64,000 nt of DNA from Thermoplasmata archaeon (GCA_020696365.1 JAEHCM010000001.1:290796-354795), one strand, 5' to 3'; counted from the stretch's first letter, positions 25,451 to 34,183 are shown. The notes: generated by a model not told the origin, from the letters alone. A program made the numbers and translations.

Positions 25451-26437
25451 CTAGACTATCGACACCCGGGGATCCAGCTTCACAAGGGCCAGATCGGCGA
25501 ATAGATTCGCCGCCACCACGGCGGTTCCCCCGATCAGGAAGATGAACTGTAGCAGTGGATAATCACTTCGATCGATTGCGTCTATCGTCGTCCATCCGAT
25601 GCCTCTGTAGCCAAAAACCCACTCCACCTGGAACGCGCCACCGAGTATGAAGGCTGTGTCCATCGCTATGGTGGTGACGATTGGCAGTCGGGCATTCGGC
25701 GAGGCATGACTCTTCATCACCTGTTTCTCCGTGAGCCCTTTCGCGTATGCGGTGGTGACGTAGTCTTCCGTGAGTACATCCACCAATGAATTCCTCATGA
25801 TGAGAATGATTCCTGCGATGGCTCCCACGACAAGTGTGGCCACCGGGAGTACTAGGTGCATCAGTATGTCGAATATCTTGTCAATCGTCAGTGGAAACGG
25901 ATGGATCCCCGACGTGACGTAGCCCCCTGTGGGGAATATCGGTATCTCGACGGCGAAGATCAACATCAGGATGATTGCGAACCAGAATATCGGCATGCCG
26001 TAAAAGAACAGTCCGAAGCCAGTTATGGCCAAGTCGGCGTTCTTGCCGCGCCGTCTCGCTGCGACCTTTCCGAGATACATGCCTATAACGAACGTGAGTA
26101 ATGATGAGATGCCTAAGAGGAGCGCGGTCCACGCTAATGGTCCGGCCAAGGCTTCTAAGACGGGTGTTTTGTAGATGTAGGATGTGCCCCAGTCTCCCGT
26201 GAAAGTCATCTTCATGTAGATGATGAACTGTTCATGCAACTCCTTGTCCAGTCCGAACTTCACTAAGTTATCCTCATAGATCCTCATGGTGTCCAGGTCC
26301 GGGTCCCTCGGAATCATGAGAAGTGCCGGGTCGACCGGCATGATCCTGAAGAGGAAGAAGTTGAGAATCATTATCATTACGATTGTGAGGAACGCATTGA
26401 ACAACCGTTGGGTCATCACTCGCCTGAAAGATGCCAA
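25451..26437 (-). CDS. Peptide ABC transporter permease DppB type (second system)
   Basis: A 328-residue permease. First helix AFLTIVMIMILNFFLFRI, extracytoplasmic GLDKELHEQFIIYMKMTF, then FTGDWGTSY, further helices, and the EAA-type loop (YAKGLTEKQVMKSHASPNARLP). Length and order are typical. Its first canonical codon is TTG at 26437; the ATG at 26416, behind AGGCGAG, may be the real start. It lies 94 nt downstream of the PKD-repeat binding protein, with DppC following. Confidence 0.94.
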   Translation of the reverse strand: MASFRRVMTQRLFNAFLTIVMIMILNFFLFRIMPVDPALLMIPRDPDLDTMRIYEDNLVKFGLDKELHEQFIIYMKMTFTGDWGTSYIYKTPVLEALAGPLAWTALLLGISSLLTFVIGMYLGKVAARRRGKNADLAITGFGLFFYGMPIFWFAIILMLIFAVEIPIFPTGGYVTSGIHPFPLTIDKIFDILMHLVLPVATLVVGAIAGIILIMRNSLVDVLTEDYVTTAYAKGLTEKQVMKSHASPNARLPIVTTIAMDTAFILGGAFQVEWVFGYRGIGWTTIDAIDRSDYPLLQFIFLIGGTAVVAANLFADLALVKLDPRVSIV

Positions 26438-26531
26438 ATCTGCACCGCCTGAAAGGTCTCATCCACTCTGTATCCGAATCACTCTCGCAAGTGAATGGGT
26501 TTATGAAAAGGTTTGATCGGGTTTGCCCCAT

Positions 26532-29500
26532 CTAAGACGACGGCTCTTCCGGTACTTCCATTGGAGTAGGCTCCTCTGGAGGCGCCATCCCTCCCTCCAT
26601 ACCGCTCATGTCTTCGCCTTCCGAAGCGCCCTTCTTCTTGCGCTTCATCAACATCGCCGCGGCGACGATTGCGAGTATGAGCAGTAGGCCGATGCCGACG
26701 TATAACAGCGTGTTGCTCTCAGTCGGTTCCGAGACGACATCGATCCCGACCGTACGGCTGTTCCATTCCCCGGGGTGCTCGTACGCGTCCTCGACCACTA
26801 CCGTGACGGTGTATTCGCCCGCCTCCGCGTAGGAGTGGTCGAAGGAGGCCGTCACGTTCTCGCTTGGCCCGGCGGCGTCGAGATCCCTAGTGACAAGGTC
26901 CGAGCCGTCACCGAAGTCGACGGTCACCGTTATGGTATCGCCCTCGATGTCACTCGCGGTCACGTTGATGTATATCGTCTCGTCAGGCGCGTACTCGTTC
27001 TTCGCTGGTTCCTTGACTACCGACACGCACTTCGGCTTGAAGTTCGCCTCCGAGACGGTTACAGGCGCAGTCTTGCTCACGTTGTGCCCGTCGATACCCG
27101 TGCCGTCGTCCGCATACACCGATATGGTGAAATCTCCAATGGCGGAGTACACATGGCTGGCCACGTAACCGTTCTCCGAATCTCCCATGGTCATTGCGGT
27201 TTCGTCACCCCACTTGTACCAGACAGCCACATCATCACCGTCGATATCGTTCACGTTGGTCGGTGTGATTGTGAAAGTCTCGTTGTAGCTAGCCGAGTAA
27301 GACGTCTGCAGGCCCACTGTCGGAGGTGAGTTCTCCGTTGGCTCGACGACCTCGATATTGAAGTCGTCAGAGACGTTCTCCGTGCCGTCGTCCGCATGCA
27401 GTATCACGGTAATGGGTCCCGTTTCGTCGTAGACGTGTTCGAAGACGACCGACTGCACTTCCTCAGAGCCGACCGATGAGTCATCGAACGCTAGGTCGCT
27501 ACCATCTCCGAAATCGATGGTGAATGCGATCGCATCACCGTTGGCGTCGAAGGCGCTCGCAGTCAGCTCCGTCGTGCCACCGACCAAGACCGGCGTCGGG
27601 TTCGCTACCACGAGCAGGCTGCTCGGCGCAACCTCCTCTCCCCCGGGGGCAACCACGGCTGTCACATCGGTCGAGACATTGTGCCCTTCGCCATCGTCGA
27701 CCCAGACTGTGATTGCATACGATCCACTCGTGTCCCACAGGTGATCAACCTCCGACAAGACTGGCACTCCCTGAGCGCCGGATGTGTCATGCGTTGTCGT
27801 GCTGAAGGTATCATTGCCCCAATCCCATGTGACGGTGAGCGTGTCCGCATCTGCGTCGGAAGTGGTTGCCTGACACGGAGTCAAGACGTTCTCGACGGTG
27901 CTTATGCCCGCGACAATGGGTGCTTCAGGGGGCGTGTTGCCAATAATCTCGATTCTGTAGTCCGTCGCTCCTGTCGACTGGTTGTGGGTGCCGCCCTCGT
28001 CGAGGTAACCGTCCCACACGCTCACGACGACATCGTACGTACCAGCCTCGTCCCAGATATGGGTCCGATCGTCGACTACGGCCTCGCCAGTTGCGCTAGG
28101 TGTAAGGGTATTTGAGTCGTAAGTCCCATCGTCCCAGTTCCAGGTCACCTTCAAGGTATCTGCCTCGTCGTCCCGTAGCGATGCCGTCCATGCGACTTCC
28201 TCTCCTATGTACGCGACCGACGATGGGTCGCTAGAGACAAGAGTGATCTCGGGGACTGCGTCGTATATACCTACGACATTGACGATCGCCGATTCTGTGA
28301 ACTCGTGCCCCGGCAGACCATCCGTTATGGTCGCGTTGAGCTCGAGGTCCAATGCTTCAGTGGTGTATGTATGGCTCTGGACGAATGTTATCGGCTCCAC
28401 GCTGGTGTCGACGTCCGTGTAGTTGCTCACCACTACAGACCCATCGCCGAAGGTCCAGTTCACCCATATCTCGTCACCCTGCATATCGGCGACCTCTATC
28501 GAGAATATCTCCGGGACGTCGACAAGAACATCGTAGGACTGGCTGAGCCCTATCGATACCAGTGGTGGGGTGTTTTCTGCTGGTTCGAGATCGAACCACA
28601 GCCACGGGAGTGCGGCAGCGAAGTTTCTCCCGTTGTGTGCCTCCCAGTCTCCCCAGCCAGTGAAGGTTGCTGTGGAGTATGCGTACAAACCGACATCATA
28701 GTAAGGCGGGTACTCGCACATAGATTCGTAGACCCACTGCTGCAGGAGGTACACGTACTCACGCCGTTCCTCCATGTCCATGATCTGCATGGCTTTGTTC
28801 CAGACCTGGTCGTATATATGGCCTGGGTATTCGCATACGAGGTCGAGACCGAGCGTCGCATTCTGATAGTCCACGTACTCTCCGTCGACGATGGGCCCCA
28901 TAGGCATCTCGCAGTTGTCACCACCGGGCTCCATGGTTTTCGTGAGCCAGACGCTCAGGGTCGACAGCGGCTCAGGACCCCAGCCCCAGTGCCAGATCCA
29001 TATGTCGTAGTCTGCCTTGTACCAGGCCTGCGAGACCATTATACCCTCGCTCCTCTGCGCGGCCACGAGGCCGATGCCCGCCTCTCTTGCCCATCCTTCC
29101 CACGCCTCAGCAACCAGGAAATAGCTCTGGTCGGTGTTGGGTGCTTCGCACCTTATGCCCTCCAGCTCCACCCCATTGTAATCGCTTCTCCAGTCTTCGG
29201 TGTCGGTAACGACGCATTCGAGGTAGCCATTGCCATCCGTGTCCTCGTATCCGTTCTCCTCCAGCAGGGCTCTAGCACCTGCAGGGTCGAACGGTATCTC
29301 GGGAGTGACGTTCAGGTGCCAGTATCCCGGCTGTATCACCGAGTTCGCCACTGTGGACAGATTTATCATGATTCCCTCCCTGATGTAGGCCTTGTCCATG
29401 CACATCAGGATGGCCTCCCTCAGTATCGGGTCGACCAGAAGCTCGAAACCATTGCCGTATGTGGCAGTCCGGTTCACGAACGGGATGGCGTTCAGAGCGA

Positions 29501-30446
29501 CATCGGTGATGCCGTTCTCCTGGACGGCCGACTTGGTGACGTGCGGTTGTTCCTCCAGAACATTCAGAAACAAGTTCGGCTCACCAGTGAGGACTATGCA
29601 GTCCTCGTTGCCCGCGTTCATGGCCATAGTAAGCTCATACGCGCTGCCGTGCACGGTGAACAGGACACCATCGACGTCGATGTCCCGTTCTTCACCGAAG
29701 TCCGTTGTCATGTGGTAGTTGGGTGCCTTTACGAACTTCCACCAGGCGCTCTGGAGCATGGAATCGAACACCATCGGTCCGCAGCCGACGAGTTCTCCCG
29801 GCTTCATGGTCTTCGTGCACGGGTTGGTATCGTACTCCTCCCAGATATACTTCGGGACAATCGGGATTCCGGAAATGTCTTCCAACAGAGTGGCCTTGAT
29901 TCTGTCCGTGACGAACTCTACCTCATAGTCGTTCACAACGTTGATATGCGTTATGCCCTCGAGGTAGAGCGGCCATGCGCCGTCGTCCTCCGAGATGATC
30001 AGGTCGTATGTGAACTTGACGTCGTCTGCCGTGACTGGGTTCGAGGTGCCGTCTATGTCAGCAAGGCTTCTCCAGTACGCATTCTCGGTGATTACGATGT
30101 TGGCGACCATGTAGTCGTCAGACGGGTCTGATGGAGTACCCGCGTCCATGACCTCGCAACTCCACTCTCTAGCGAGGTCTCCTTCAAGCATGTTCCAGTC
30201 CTCGTCGTAGATGAACAGAGCGCTGTATATCAGGAAGATAGCGACGTAATCCTCGACCATCTCAAGATTCATCGGGTTCCACACCAGGATGTCGCTGAGC
30301 CAACCGACCTTTACAAGTGTTTCCGCGGCGGCCGCGTTCTCAGCCACCGGCTGATCAACGAGCACTGCAGGCAGGCCGCTGGTAACAAACGCAGCAACAA
30401 TCATTATCGCAATCGCACGAGTCGCTTTATGATAACACATACTCAT
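26532..30446 (-). CDS. Peptide-binding protein (SBP_bac_5) with PKD-repeat stalk and membrane anchor
   Basis: A 1304-residue extracellular receptor. A signal peptide (AIAIMIVAAFVTSGLPA) leads into an SBP family 5 domain to about residue 620 (AREWSCEVMD, VTADDVKFTYDLI, IVPKYIWEEYD). About six PKD-type repeats follow, each with a xWDWGD/DFGDGS core and an HxY/HxW ending (VNWTFGDGS, WNWDDG, WDWGNDT, IDFGDGS, YKWGDE, VDFGDGS). One transmembrane helix (VGIGLLLILAIVAAAML) and a Lys- then Glu/Pro-rich tail close it. The ATG is preceded by GGGGGTTGATG. It heads the second dppB-dppC operon and is anchored like the first system's receptor but with a different stalk module. Confidence 0.94.
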   Translation of the reverse strand: MSMCYHKATRAIAIMIVAAFVTSGLPAVLVDQPVAENAAAAETLVKVGWLSDILVWNPMNLEMVEDYVAIFLIYSALFIYDEDWNMLEGDLAREWSCEVMDAGTPSDPSDDYMVANIVITENAYWRSLADIDGTSNPVTADDVKFTYDLIISEDDGAWPLYLEGITHINVVNDYEVEFVTDRIKATLLEDISGIPIVPKYIWEEYDTNPCTKTMKPGELVGCGPMVFDSMLQSAWWKFVKAPNYHMTTDFGEERDIDVDGVLFTVHGSAYELTMAMNAGNEDCIVLTGEPNLFLNVLEEQPHVTKSAVQENGITDVALNAIPFVNRTATYGNGFELLVDPILREAILMCMDKAYIREGIMINLSTVANSVIQPGYWHLNVTPEIPFDPAGARALLEENGYEDTDGNGYLECVVTDTEDWRSDYNGVELEGIRCEAPNTDQSYFLVAEAWEGWAREAGIGLVAAQRSEGIMVSQAWYKADYDIWIWHWGWGPEPLSTLSVWLTKTMEPGGDNCEMPMGPIVDGEYVDYQNATLGLDLVCEYPGHIYDQVWNKAMQIMDMEERREYVYLLQQWVYESMCEYPPYYDVGLYAYSTATFTGWGDWEAHNGRNFAAALPWLWFDLEPAENTPPLVSIGLSQSYDVLVDVPEIFSIEVADMQGDEIWVNWTFGDGSVVVSNYTDVDTSVEPITFVQSHTYTTEALDLELNATITDGLPGHEFTESAIVNVVGIYDAVPEITLVSSDPSSVAYIGEEVAWTASLRDDEADTLKVTWNWDDGTYDSNTLTPSATGEAVVDDRTHIWDEAGTYDVVVSVWDGYLDEGGTHNQSTGATDYRIEIIGNTPPEAPIVAGISTVENVLTPCQATTSDADADTLTVTWDWGNDTFSTTTHDTSGAQGVPVLSEVDHLWDTSGSYAITVWVDDGEGHNVSTDVTAVVAPGGEEVAPSSLLVVANPTPVLVGGTTELTASAFDANGDAIAFTIDFGDGSDLAFDDSSVGSEEVQSVVFEHVYDETGPITVILHADDGTENVSDDFNIEVVEPTENSPPTVGLQTSYSASYNETFTITPTNVNDIDGDDVAVWYKWGDETAMTMGDSENGYVASHVYSAIGDFTISVYADDGTGIDGHNVSKTAPVTVSEANFKPKCVSVVKEPAKNEYAPDETIYINVTASDIEGDTITVTVDFGDGSDLVTRDLDAAGPSENVTASFDHSYAEAGEYTVTVVVEDAYEHPGEWNSRTVGIDVVSEPTESNTLLYVGIGLLLILAIVAAAMLMKRKKKGASEGEDMSGMEGGMAPPEEPTPMEVPEEPSS

Positions 30447-30530
30447 TTCATCAACCCCCTGATTCGCAAGTCTTCTTTGCTTGGGCGTATCCTCACTGCC
30501 CCCCCCAATGACCGGGCATTGAACTCTTAG

Positions 30531-30541
30531 CTATATAAATA
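30531..30541 (-). promoter_or_regulatory. TATA box of the second peptide transporter operon
   Basis: Minus-strand ATTTATATAG lies about 90 bases before the ATG at 30446, predicting a leader of about 60 nt. The 24-base palindrome lies about 25 bases further upstream, a position suited to an activator or repressor. Confidence 0.5.
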
Positions 30542-30566
30542 ATTGCTGACTAGATGTCCATGTCCT

Positions 30567-30590
30567 GGCGATGCCAATATTGACATCGCC
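30567..30590. promoter_or_regulatory. 24-base palindromic operator candidate
   Basis: Arms GGCGATG and CATCGCC flank CAATATTG, itself a perfect palindrome; only one symmetric base pair (positions 8 and 17) breaks the dyad, so 22 of 24 bases are symmetric. It sits just upstream of the transporter TATA box on the minus strand. Confidence 0.55.
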
Positions 30591-30771
30591 GCCATGCTGT
30601 GGATCGTCATTCCACGGGCAACGGCGGCCACCTTTCCATGGTTCCCGTTCACGAGCGAAATCGTCTCGTTCGTGTCGAACGAAGTAACAAGGTTTTCGAA
30701 TATCGTATATGTCTCTTTATTGGGAATCTTGCGAAAAGGCGATTAGGGGGAGAAAACCGGGTTATGCATCT

Positions 30772-32166
30772 CTATGAGCTCCGCTCCGCGTACTTATGGA
30801 ATAGGGTGGCGACGCTCTTCTCGAATTCCTTCATTCCCCTAACGACTGCAAATTCGTTCGGCGCGTGCGCCCTCCCCGCGAACCCGAGGCCCGAGCATGT
30901 CCATGGAACCCCCAGGTACTGGTCGAACATGTCGAACGGCGCGGAACCGGCAGAGAGTGGCCACACCTCCGGTTCCTTGCCGTGGTACCTTGCCGTCTCG
31001 ATGCTGGCCTGGGAGACATCCTCGTTCACCGACACCTTCGACCACCCGTAGTCCGTGTGGTGCTCTATCTTTACATCCGTGAACCCTCGTCTCCGCAGAT
31101 GCTCCTTGACCCTCTTCCTCGTACCGTCTATCGTCATGTTGGGTACTAGGCGGATGTCCATTTTTGCCATCGCGCTTTCGGGCAGGACCGTCTTGCCGCC
31201 CTCCTCGATGTATCCCGCATATATGCCCGCGATGTTCACGGATGGCTCGAAGAGGTACTTGCGGAGTATCTTCTCACGTGAGCCTTTGACCTTGAATCTA
31301 TTCACGTCCAGCTCTTTCATGTAGTTCTCGGGGTCGAACTTCCTGGCGAGCTTCTTCACGAGCGCGATGTCCTCATCCGTCGGTGCCGCCACTTCGTCCC
31401 AGATACCATCGATCGCAGGATCTTGGTTCTCGTCCACCATGGTGGAGATTGCGTGCACCAGCCTCCATACGGGGCTCTCCACGAGCACGGCGTCGCTGCT
31501 GTGGATCTCCTTGGTGGGGCCGCCTCTGTCCGAGCCCTTGACCGTGAGGTCCATGTAAACGTCGCCCTTCACTCCGAGGCAGATGACGGGCACGCCATTT
31601 GCGTTCTCGCCGTAGTCGAAGCTGAACGCCGCGTCCGCCTTCGACAGCTTCGCCCTGTTCTTGCGGATATAGCCAGGAAGGCTTGGTCCTCCCAGCTCCT
31701 CCTCGCCCTCGAGGATCAGATGCACGTTCATGGGCAGCTCGTCCCTGTCTTTCATCGTGCGTATCGCGAGGAGCGACCCCATCATGGCCGCCTTGGAGTT
31801 GCAGACCCCCCTGTTGATCAACACCTTGCCGTAAGGCTTCCTCTCGACGATCTTCGCGCCGAACGGCGGGTGGTCCCACGCATCCAAGTCACCGACCGGC
31901 ATCACGTCGTACATACCGTACACGATGACCGTCTTGTCAGCCCCGACGTCTATGAGCCCCCCGACGACGGGATGGCTGTCCTTCGCCGCCCTGAACAATT
32001 TCGCCTTCGCACCCATGGCTGAAACGATCTCAAGCAGTCGTTGGGCGGTTTCCTCTATGCCCTCTCCGGTCATCGATACGCTCGGTATCCTGAGGAGTTC
32101 TCTCGTCTCTCTCAGGTGCTTGGGCCAGAGCCTGTCGATGTCTGCGTGTATCTCTTCAAGTGACAT
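30772..32166 (-). CDS. M20-family metallopeptidase homologue with altered metal-site residues
   Basis: A 464-residue protein with the M20 dipeptidase/deacylase fold: N-terminal catalytic domain, inserted dimerisation domain, C-terminal catalytic half. It retains ILEGEEELGG (general base and metal Glu, about residues 152-160) and the late histidine in GRAHAPNEF. However, the first metal motif reads VYGMYDVMP, with Met at residue 85 where His is expected, and the bridging Asp motif reads RGVCNSKA, with Asn at 123. Either the metal site is reorganised or this is a distinct subfamily. It lies upstream of the second transporter, fitting peptide use, but on a separate promoter. No signal peptide, so cytosolic. 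Confidence 0.85.
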   Translation of the reverse strand: MSLEEIHADIDRLWPKHLRETRELLRIPSVSMTGEGIEETAQRLLEIVSAMGAKAKLFRAAKDSHPVVGGLIDVGADKTVIVYGMYDVMPVGDLDAWDHPPFGAKIVERKPYGKVLINRGVCNSKAAMMGSLLAIRTMKDRDELPMNVHLILEGEEELGGPSLPGYIRKNRAKLSKADAAFSFDYGENANGVPVICLGVKGDVYMDLTVKGSDRGGPTKEIHSSDAVLVESPVWRLVHAISTMVDENQDPAIDGIWDEVAAPTDEDIALVKKLARKFDPENYMKELDVNRFKVKGSREKILRKYLFEPSVNIAGIYAGYIEEGGKTVLPESAMAKMDIRLVPNMTIDGTRKRVKEHLRRRGFTDVKIEHHTDYGWSKVSVNEDVSQASIETARYHGKEPEVWPLSAGSAPFDMFDQYLGVPWTCSGLGFAGRAHAPNEFAVVRGMKEFEKSVATLFHKYAERSS

Positions 32167-32223
32167 GTTCCCTCATCCTTCGCGGATAGCTTATTGGCGG
32201 AACGATTGTTAGGATCGACCTGA

Positions 32224-32364
32224 TCAGTTCCCGAGAAATCTCGGTTTCTTGCGCGTCTCGTCCTTCACGATCTGCTGGACGGGGGCATCGTGGCAACTAA
32301 TGGCCCGCGCCTCGTCGTCGTACACTTTGCCGCAGGTGAAACACTTGTAGATCATCTTTCCCAT
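32224..32364 (-). CDS. Small zinc-ribbon-like protein
   Basis: A 46-residue protein beginning MGKMIYKCFTCGKVYDDEAR, with a CFTCG pair and a later Cys-His (AISCHDAP) that could complete one metal site, then a basic tail (RKKPRFLGN). The ATG follows GGAGAGTGA. It is the fourth gene on the strand after HdrC, HdrB and an 89-residue protein, about 79 nt from the last. Family unknown; it resembles archaeal rubredoxin-like or half-ribbon proteins. Confidence 0.75.
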   Translation of the reverse strand: MGKMIYKCFTCGKVYDDEARAISCHDAPVQQIVKDETRKKPRFLGN

Positions 32365-32442
32365 GGTGTCACTCTCCGCCCCGTCCGTCTGGCTCGACGC
32401 GTGTATGATGGTGAATCGAAGTAATGAATGTTGTTCAGGAAT

Positions 32443-32712
32443 TCAGCTGAGGTGCGGAGCGAGCGCGTCCCTCGAGTCCGTTGCCAGCTTGGCATCCTGG
32501 TCCGCGAGACGCTTCTCCAGCTCGGCGAGGCTCTCGGAACCATTCAGGAACACTGGTATGTAGCAGCTCGTGGTCTCTATGATCAGGAGGGCGACCTTCT
32601 CGGCCTCGTCCAGCTCTCGCTCCTCCATCGCTGCCCTGAAATCGACGAAAGGACGGATCTCCGGAGGGACGTTACGCACCTCGGTAATGGCCAGCAATCG
32701 CGCAACGTGCAT
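32443..32712 (-). CDS. Hypothetical protein downstream of hdrB
   Basis: An 89-residue, mostly helical acidic protein (MHVARLLAITEVRNVPPEIR) with a single cysteine (IETTSCYIPVF) and no recognised motif. The ATG follows GGAGG by nine bases. It lies 22 nt after hdrB and is almost certainly cotranscribed, so a role linked to the heterodisulfide-reductase-like complex is a reasonable inference only. Confidence 0.75.
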   Translation of the reverse strand: MHVARLLAITEVRNVPPEIRPFVDFRAAMEERELDEAEKVALLIIETTSCYIPVFLNGSESLAELEKRLADQDAKLATDSRDALAPHLS

Positions 32713-32734
32713 CTCCGGGACCCTCCTGGTTTTA

Positions 32735-33586
32735 TCAGAGGTTTACCTTTACCTGGTGGCACTCGAGTCCGAGCTTCTCCTTCTCCAGGCCGAACGCGAG
32801 CCCGAGCAGCTGCGACAGGTGCAACACCGGTATGTTGAACTCCTTCAGCTGTGGCTGGCTCACGTCGTACTGCAGGTGACAGAACGGACAGCAGTCCACG
32901 ATGACTTCCACGCCGGCGTTGGTCATGTTCGTCAGGTTCTCCTTGGTCATCGCCAAGGAAACATCGGGGGTCCTCGCCCTGACGCCACCGCCTGCACCGC
33001 AGCACATGCCCTTGTCTTTGTAGGGCACGCTCACCATGCCGGCCGCCTCGACCAGGTCGTCGAACACGTGCGGCCGTTCGGCATCGTCTATCTTCTTGAC
33101 GTTGCTGGGCTTCAGGAAGTGGCAGCCATAGTGCACCGCAGCCTTCAGCTGTTTCTCGCCCTTCACCTTGGCCTTGATGGCCTCGACACCGACGTCTCTG
33201 TACAGCAGCTCGACGAAGTGCCTGACGGTGACGGTGCCTTTGTACTCCTCGCCTGTCGAGTCCTTGAGTATCTTGTTGACCTTCTCGCGCATCTCCTCGT
33301 CGTGGTTCAGCTTGTGCGCCACCTCGAACAGCGTGTCGAAGCATCCGTTGCAGATCGTCACGATGTCGACGCCCATCTTCTCGGCTATCACGAGGTTCCT
33401 CGCAGCAATCGCCATCCAGTACATCTGGTCGAAGGAACGCATGACCCCTGGAGCGGGACAGCAGCTCGCGCCCTTCATGTCGACGAGCTCAACGCCGAGC
33501 GACTCCATGACCGCCCTGGTCGAACTCTCGATCCCAGGGTACCTCAACGGCATGATGCAGCCCAGGAAGAATCCGTACTTTGCCAT
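32735..33586 (-). CDS. hdrB: CoB-CoM heterodisulfide reductase subunit B homologue (HdrB)
   Basis: A 283-residue protein with two CCG domains that in HdrB hold the noncubane [4Fe-4S] clusters reducing disulfides. Cysteine motifs seen are FLGC, GASCCPAPGVMRS, TICNGCF, HYGCHFLKPSN, GMCCGAGGGVR and DCCPFCHLQYD. The ATG at 33586 is fixed by GGGAGGTAAGTGAG. It follows hdrC after 1 nt. No hdrA is in the window and no other methanogenesis gene is seen, so the substrate may be a different disulfide or a general redox partner. Confidence 0.93.
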   Translation of the reverse strand: MAKYGFFLGCIMPLRYPGIESSTRAVMESLGVELVDMKGASCCPAPGVMRSFDQMYWMAIAARNLVIAEKMGVDIVTICNGCFDTLFEVAHKLNHDEEMREKVNKILKDSTGEEYKGTVTVRHFVELLYRDVGVEAIKAKVKGEKQLKAAVHYGCHFLKPSNVKKIDDAERPHVFDDLVEAAGMVSVPYKDKGMCCGAGGGVRARTPDVSLAMTKENLTNMTNAGVEVIVDCCPFCHLQYDVSQPQLKEFNIPVLHLSQLLGLAFGLEKEKLGLECHQVKVNL

Positions 33587-33587
33587 C

Positions 33588-34100
33588 TCACTTACCTCCC
33601 GCGACGAGCTTGTCGAAGCCACACAGCGCGGCGATCTTCACGACCTCCTCCTGCGCCTTCGGGTCGGCGAACACCGTCGGTGGCGTCTCCTCCAGGCCGA
33701 GCTTGCCTCTCAGCTGCTTGTCCTGGTCCCTCAGCGACACGAGGTGCCCCGTCTTGGATATCAGCTCCGCGACCTTCCGATGCGACTCCGCCATGTACCC
33801 CTGCCTGACGGCCATGTTCCTGAGCGCCATGATGATGTCGACTATCTCAACACCTCTCGGACATCTCTCGTAGCATGTGAAGCAAGTCGTGCACAGCCAC
33901 AGGTCGTCCGATGGCAGCACGTCCTCCTCGAACCCGAGCTGGGCCCTTCGGATCAGCTTCCTTATCCTGAAGGCCGTTTGCCTCCCGGACGGACAGCTCC
34001 CGGTACACGTTCCGCACTGGAAGCACAGATTGACGGTCTTGCCTCCCGCCTCTACTACCTTTCTAGTGAATTCCGGTTTAGGCTCCTTCGCTTCTGTCAA
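33588..34100 (-). CDS. hdrC: Heterodisulfide reductase subunit C homologue (HdrC)
   Basis: A 170-residue iron-sulfur protein with two [4Fe-4S] motifs (CFQCGTCTGSCP at about residues 26-37 and CTTCFTCYERCP at about 70-81), the size and layout of HdrC, which shuttles electrons from HdrA to HdrB. The start is TTG at 34100 with GGTGAG upstream. It is the first gene of the hdrC-hdrB-unknown-zinc ribbon cluster. The 66-base gap upstream carries overlapping palindromes. Confidence 0.92.
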   Translation of the reverse strand: MTEAKEPKPEFTRKVVEAGGKTVNLCFQCGTCTGSCPSGRQTAFRIRKLIRRAQLGFEEDVLPSDDLWLCTTCFTCYERCPRGVEIVDIIMALRNMAVRQGYMAESHRKVAELISKTGHLVSLRDQDKQLRGKLGLEETPPTVFADPKAQEEVVKIAALCGFDKLVAGGK

Positions 34101-34153
34101 GATCGCTCACCGGGGGCGTGAACGTGGGGCTGCGTATTTGAGGGTTTTGCTGA

Positions 34154-34183
34154 AAAGGGTATACCTTTACCTTTTAGGGTAAA
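34154..34183. promoter_or_regulatory. Overlapping palindromes upstream of hdrCB
   Basis: Two inverted repeats overlap: AAAGG-GTATA-CCTTT (34154-34168) with core GGTATACC, and TTTACC-TTTTAG-GGTAAA (34166-34183), the second covering the stop codon of the upstream regulator. They lie 55-85 bases before the hdrC start where promoter elements are expected. The adjacent LysR/ModE-like regulator is an obvious candidate binder, by inference. Confidence 0.5.

Larger units (their letters stand above)
30447..30771. other. Intergenic regulatory region upstream of the PKD-repeat binding protein
   Basis: These 325 bases between the M20 gene and the transporter hold no credible gene. They contain a TATA element (30531-30541, minus strand), a nearly perfect 24-base palindrome at 30567-30590, and a perfect 7-base inverted repeat TCGTTCG-TGT-CGAACGA at 30666-30682. 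A further AT-rich stretch lies around 30694-30720. Confidence 0.6.

Noticed and set aside
28305..30131. A 608-codon open frame opposite the PKD-repeat binding protein
   Set aside because: It is an antisense shadow of a GC-rich, well-supported gene; its translation is rich in Arg, His and Val with no domain, membrane helix or ribosome site.
33168..34121. A 317-codon frame on the plus strand across hdrB and hdrC
   Set aside because: The minus strand carries unmistakable HdrB and HdrC cysteine motifs here; the plus frame has no recognisable feature.
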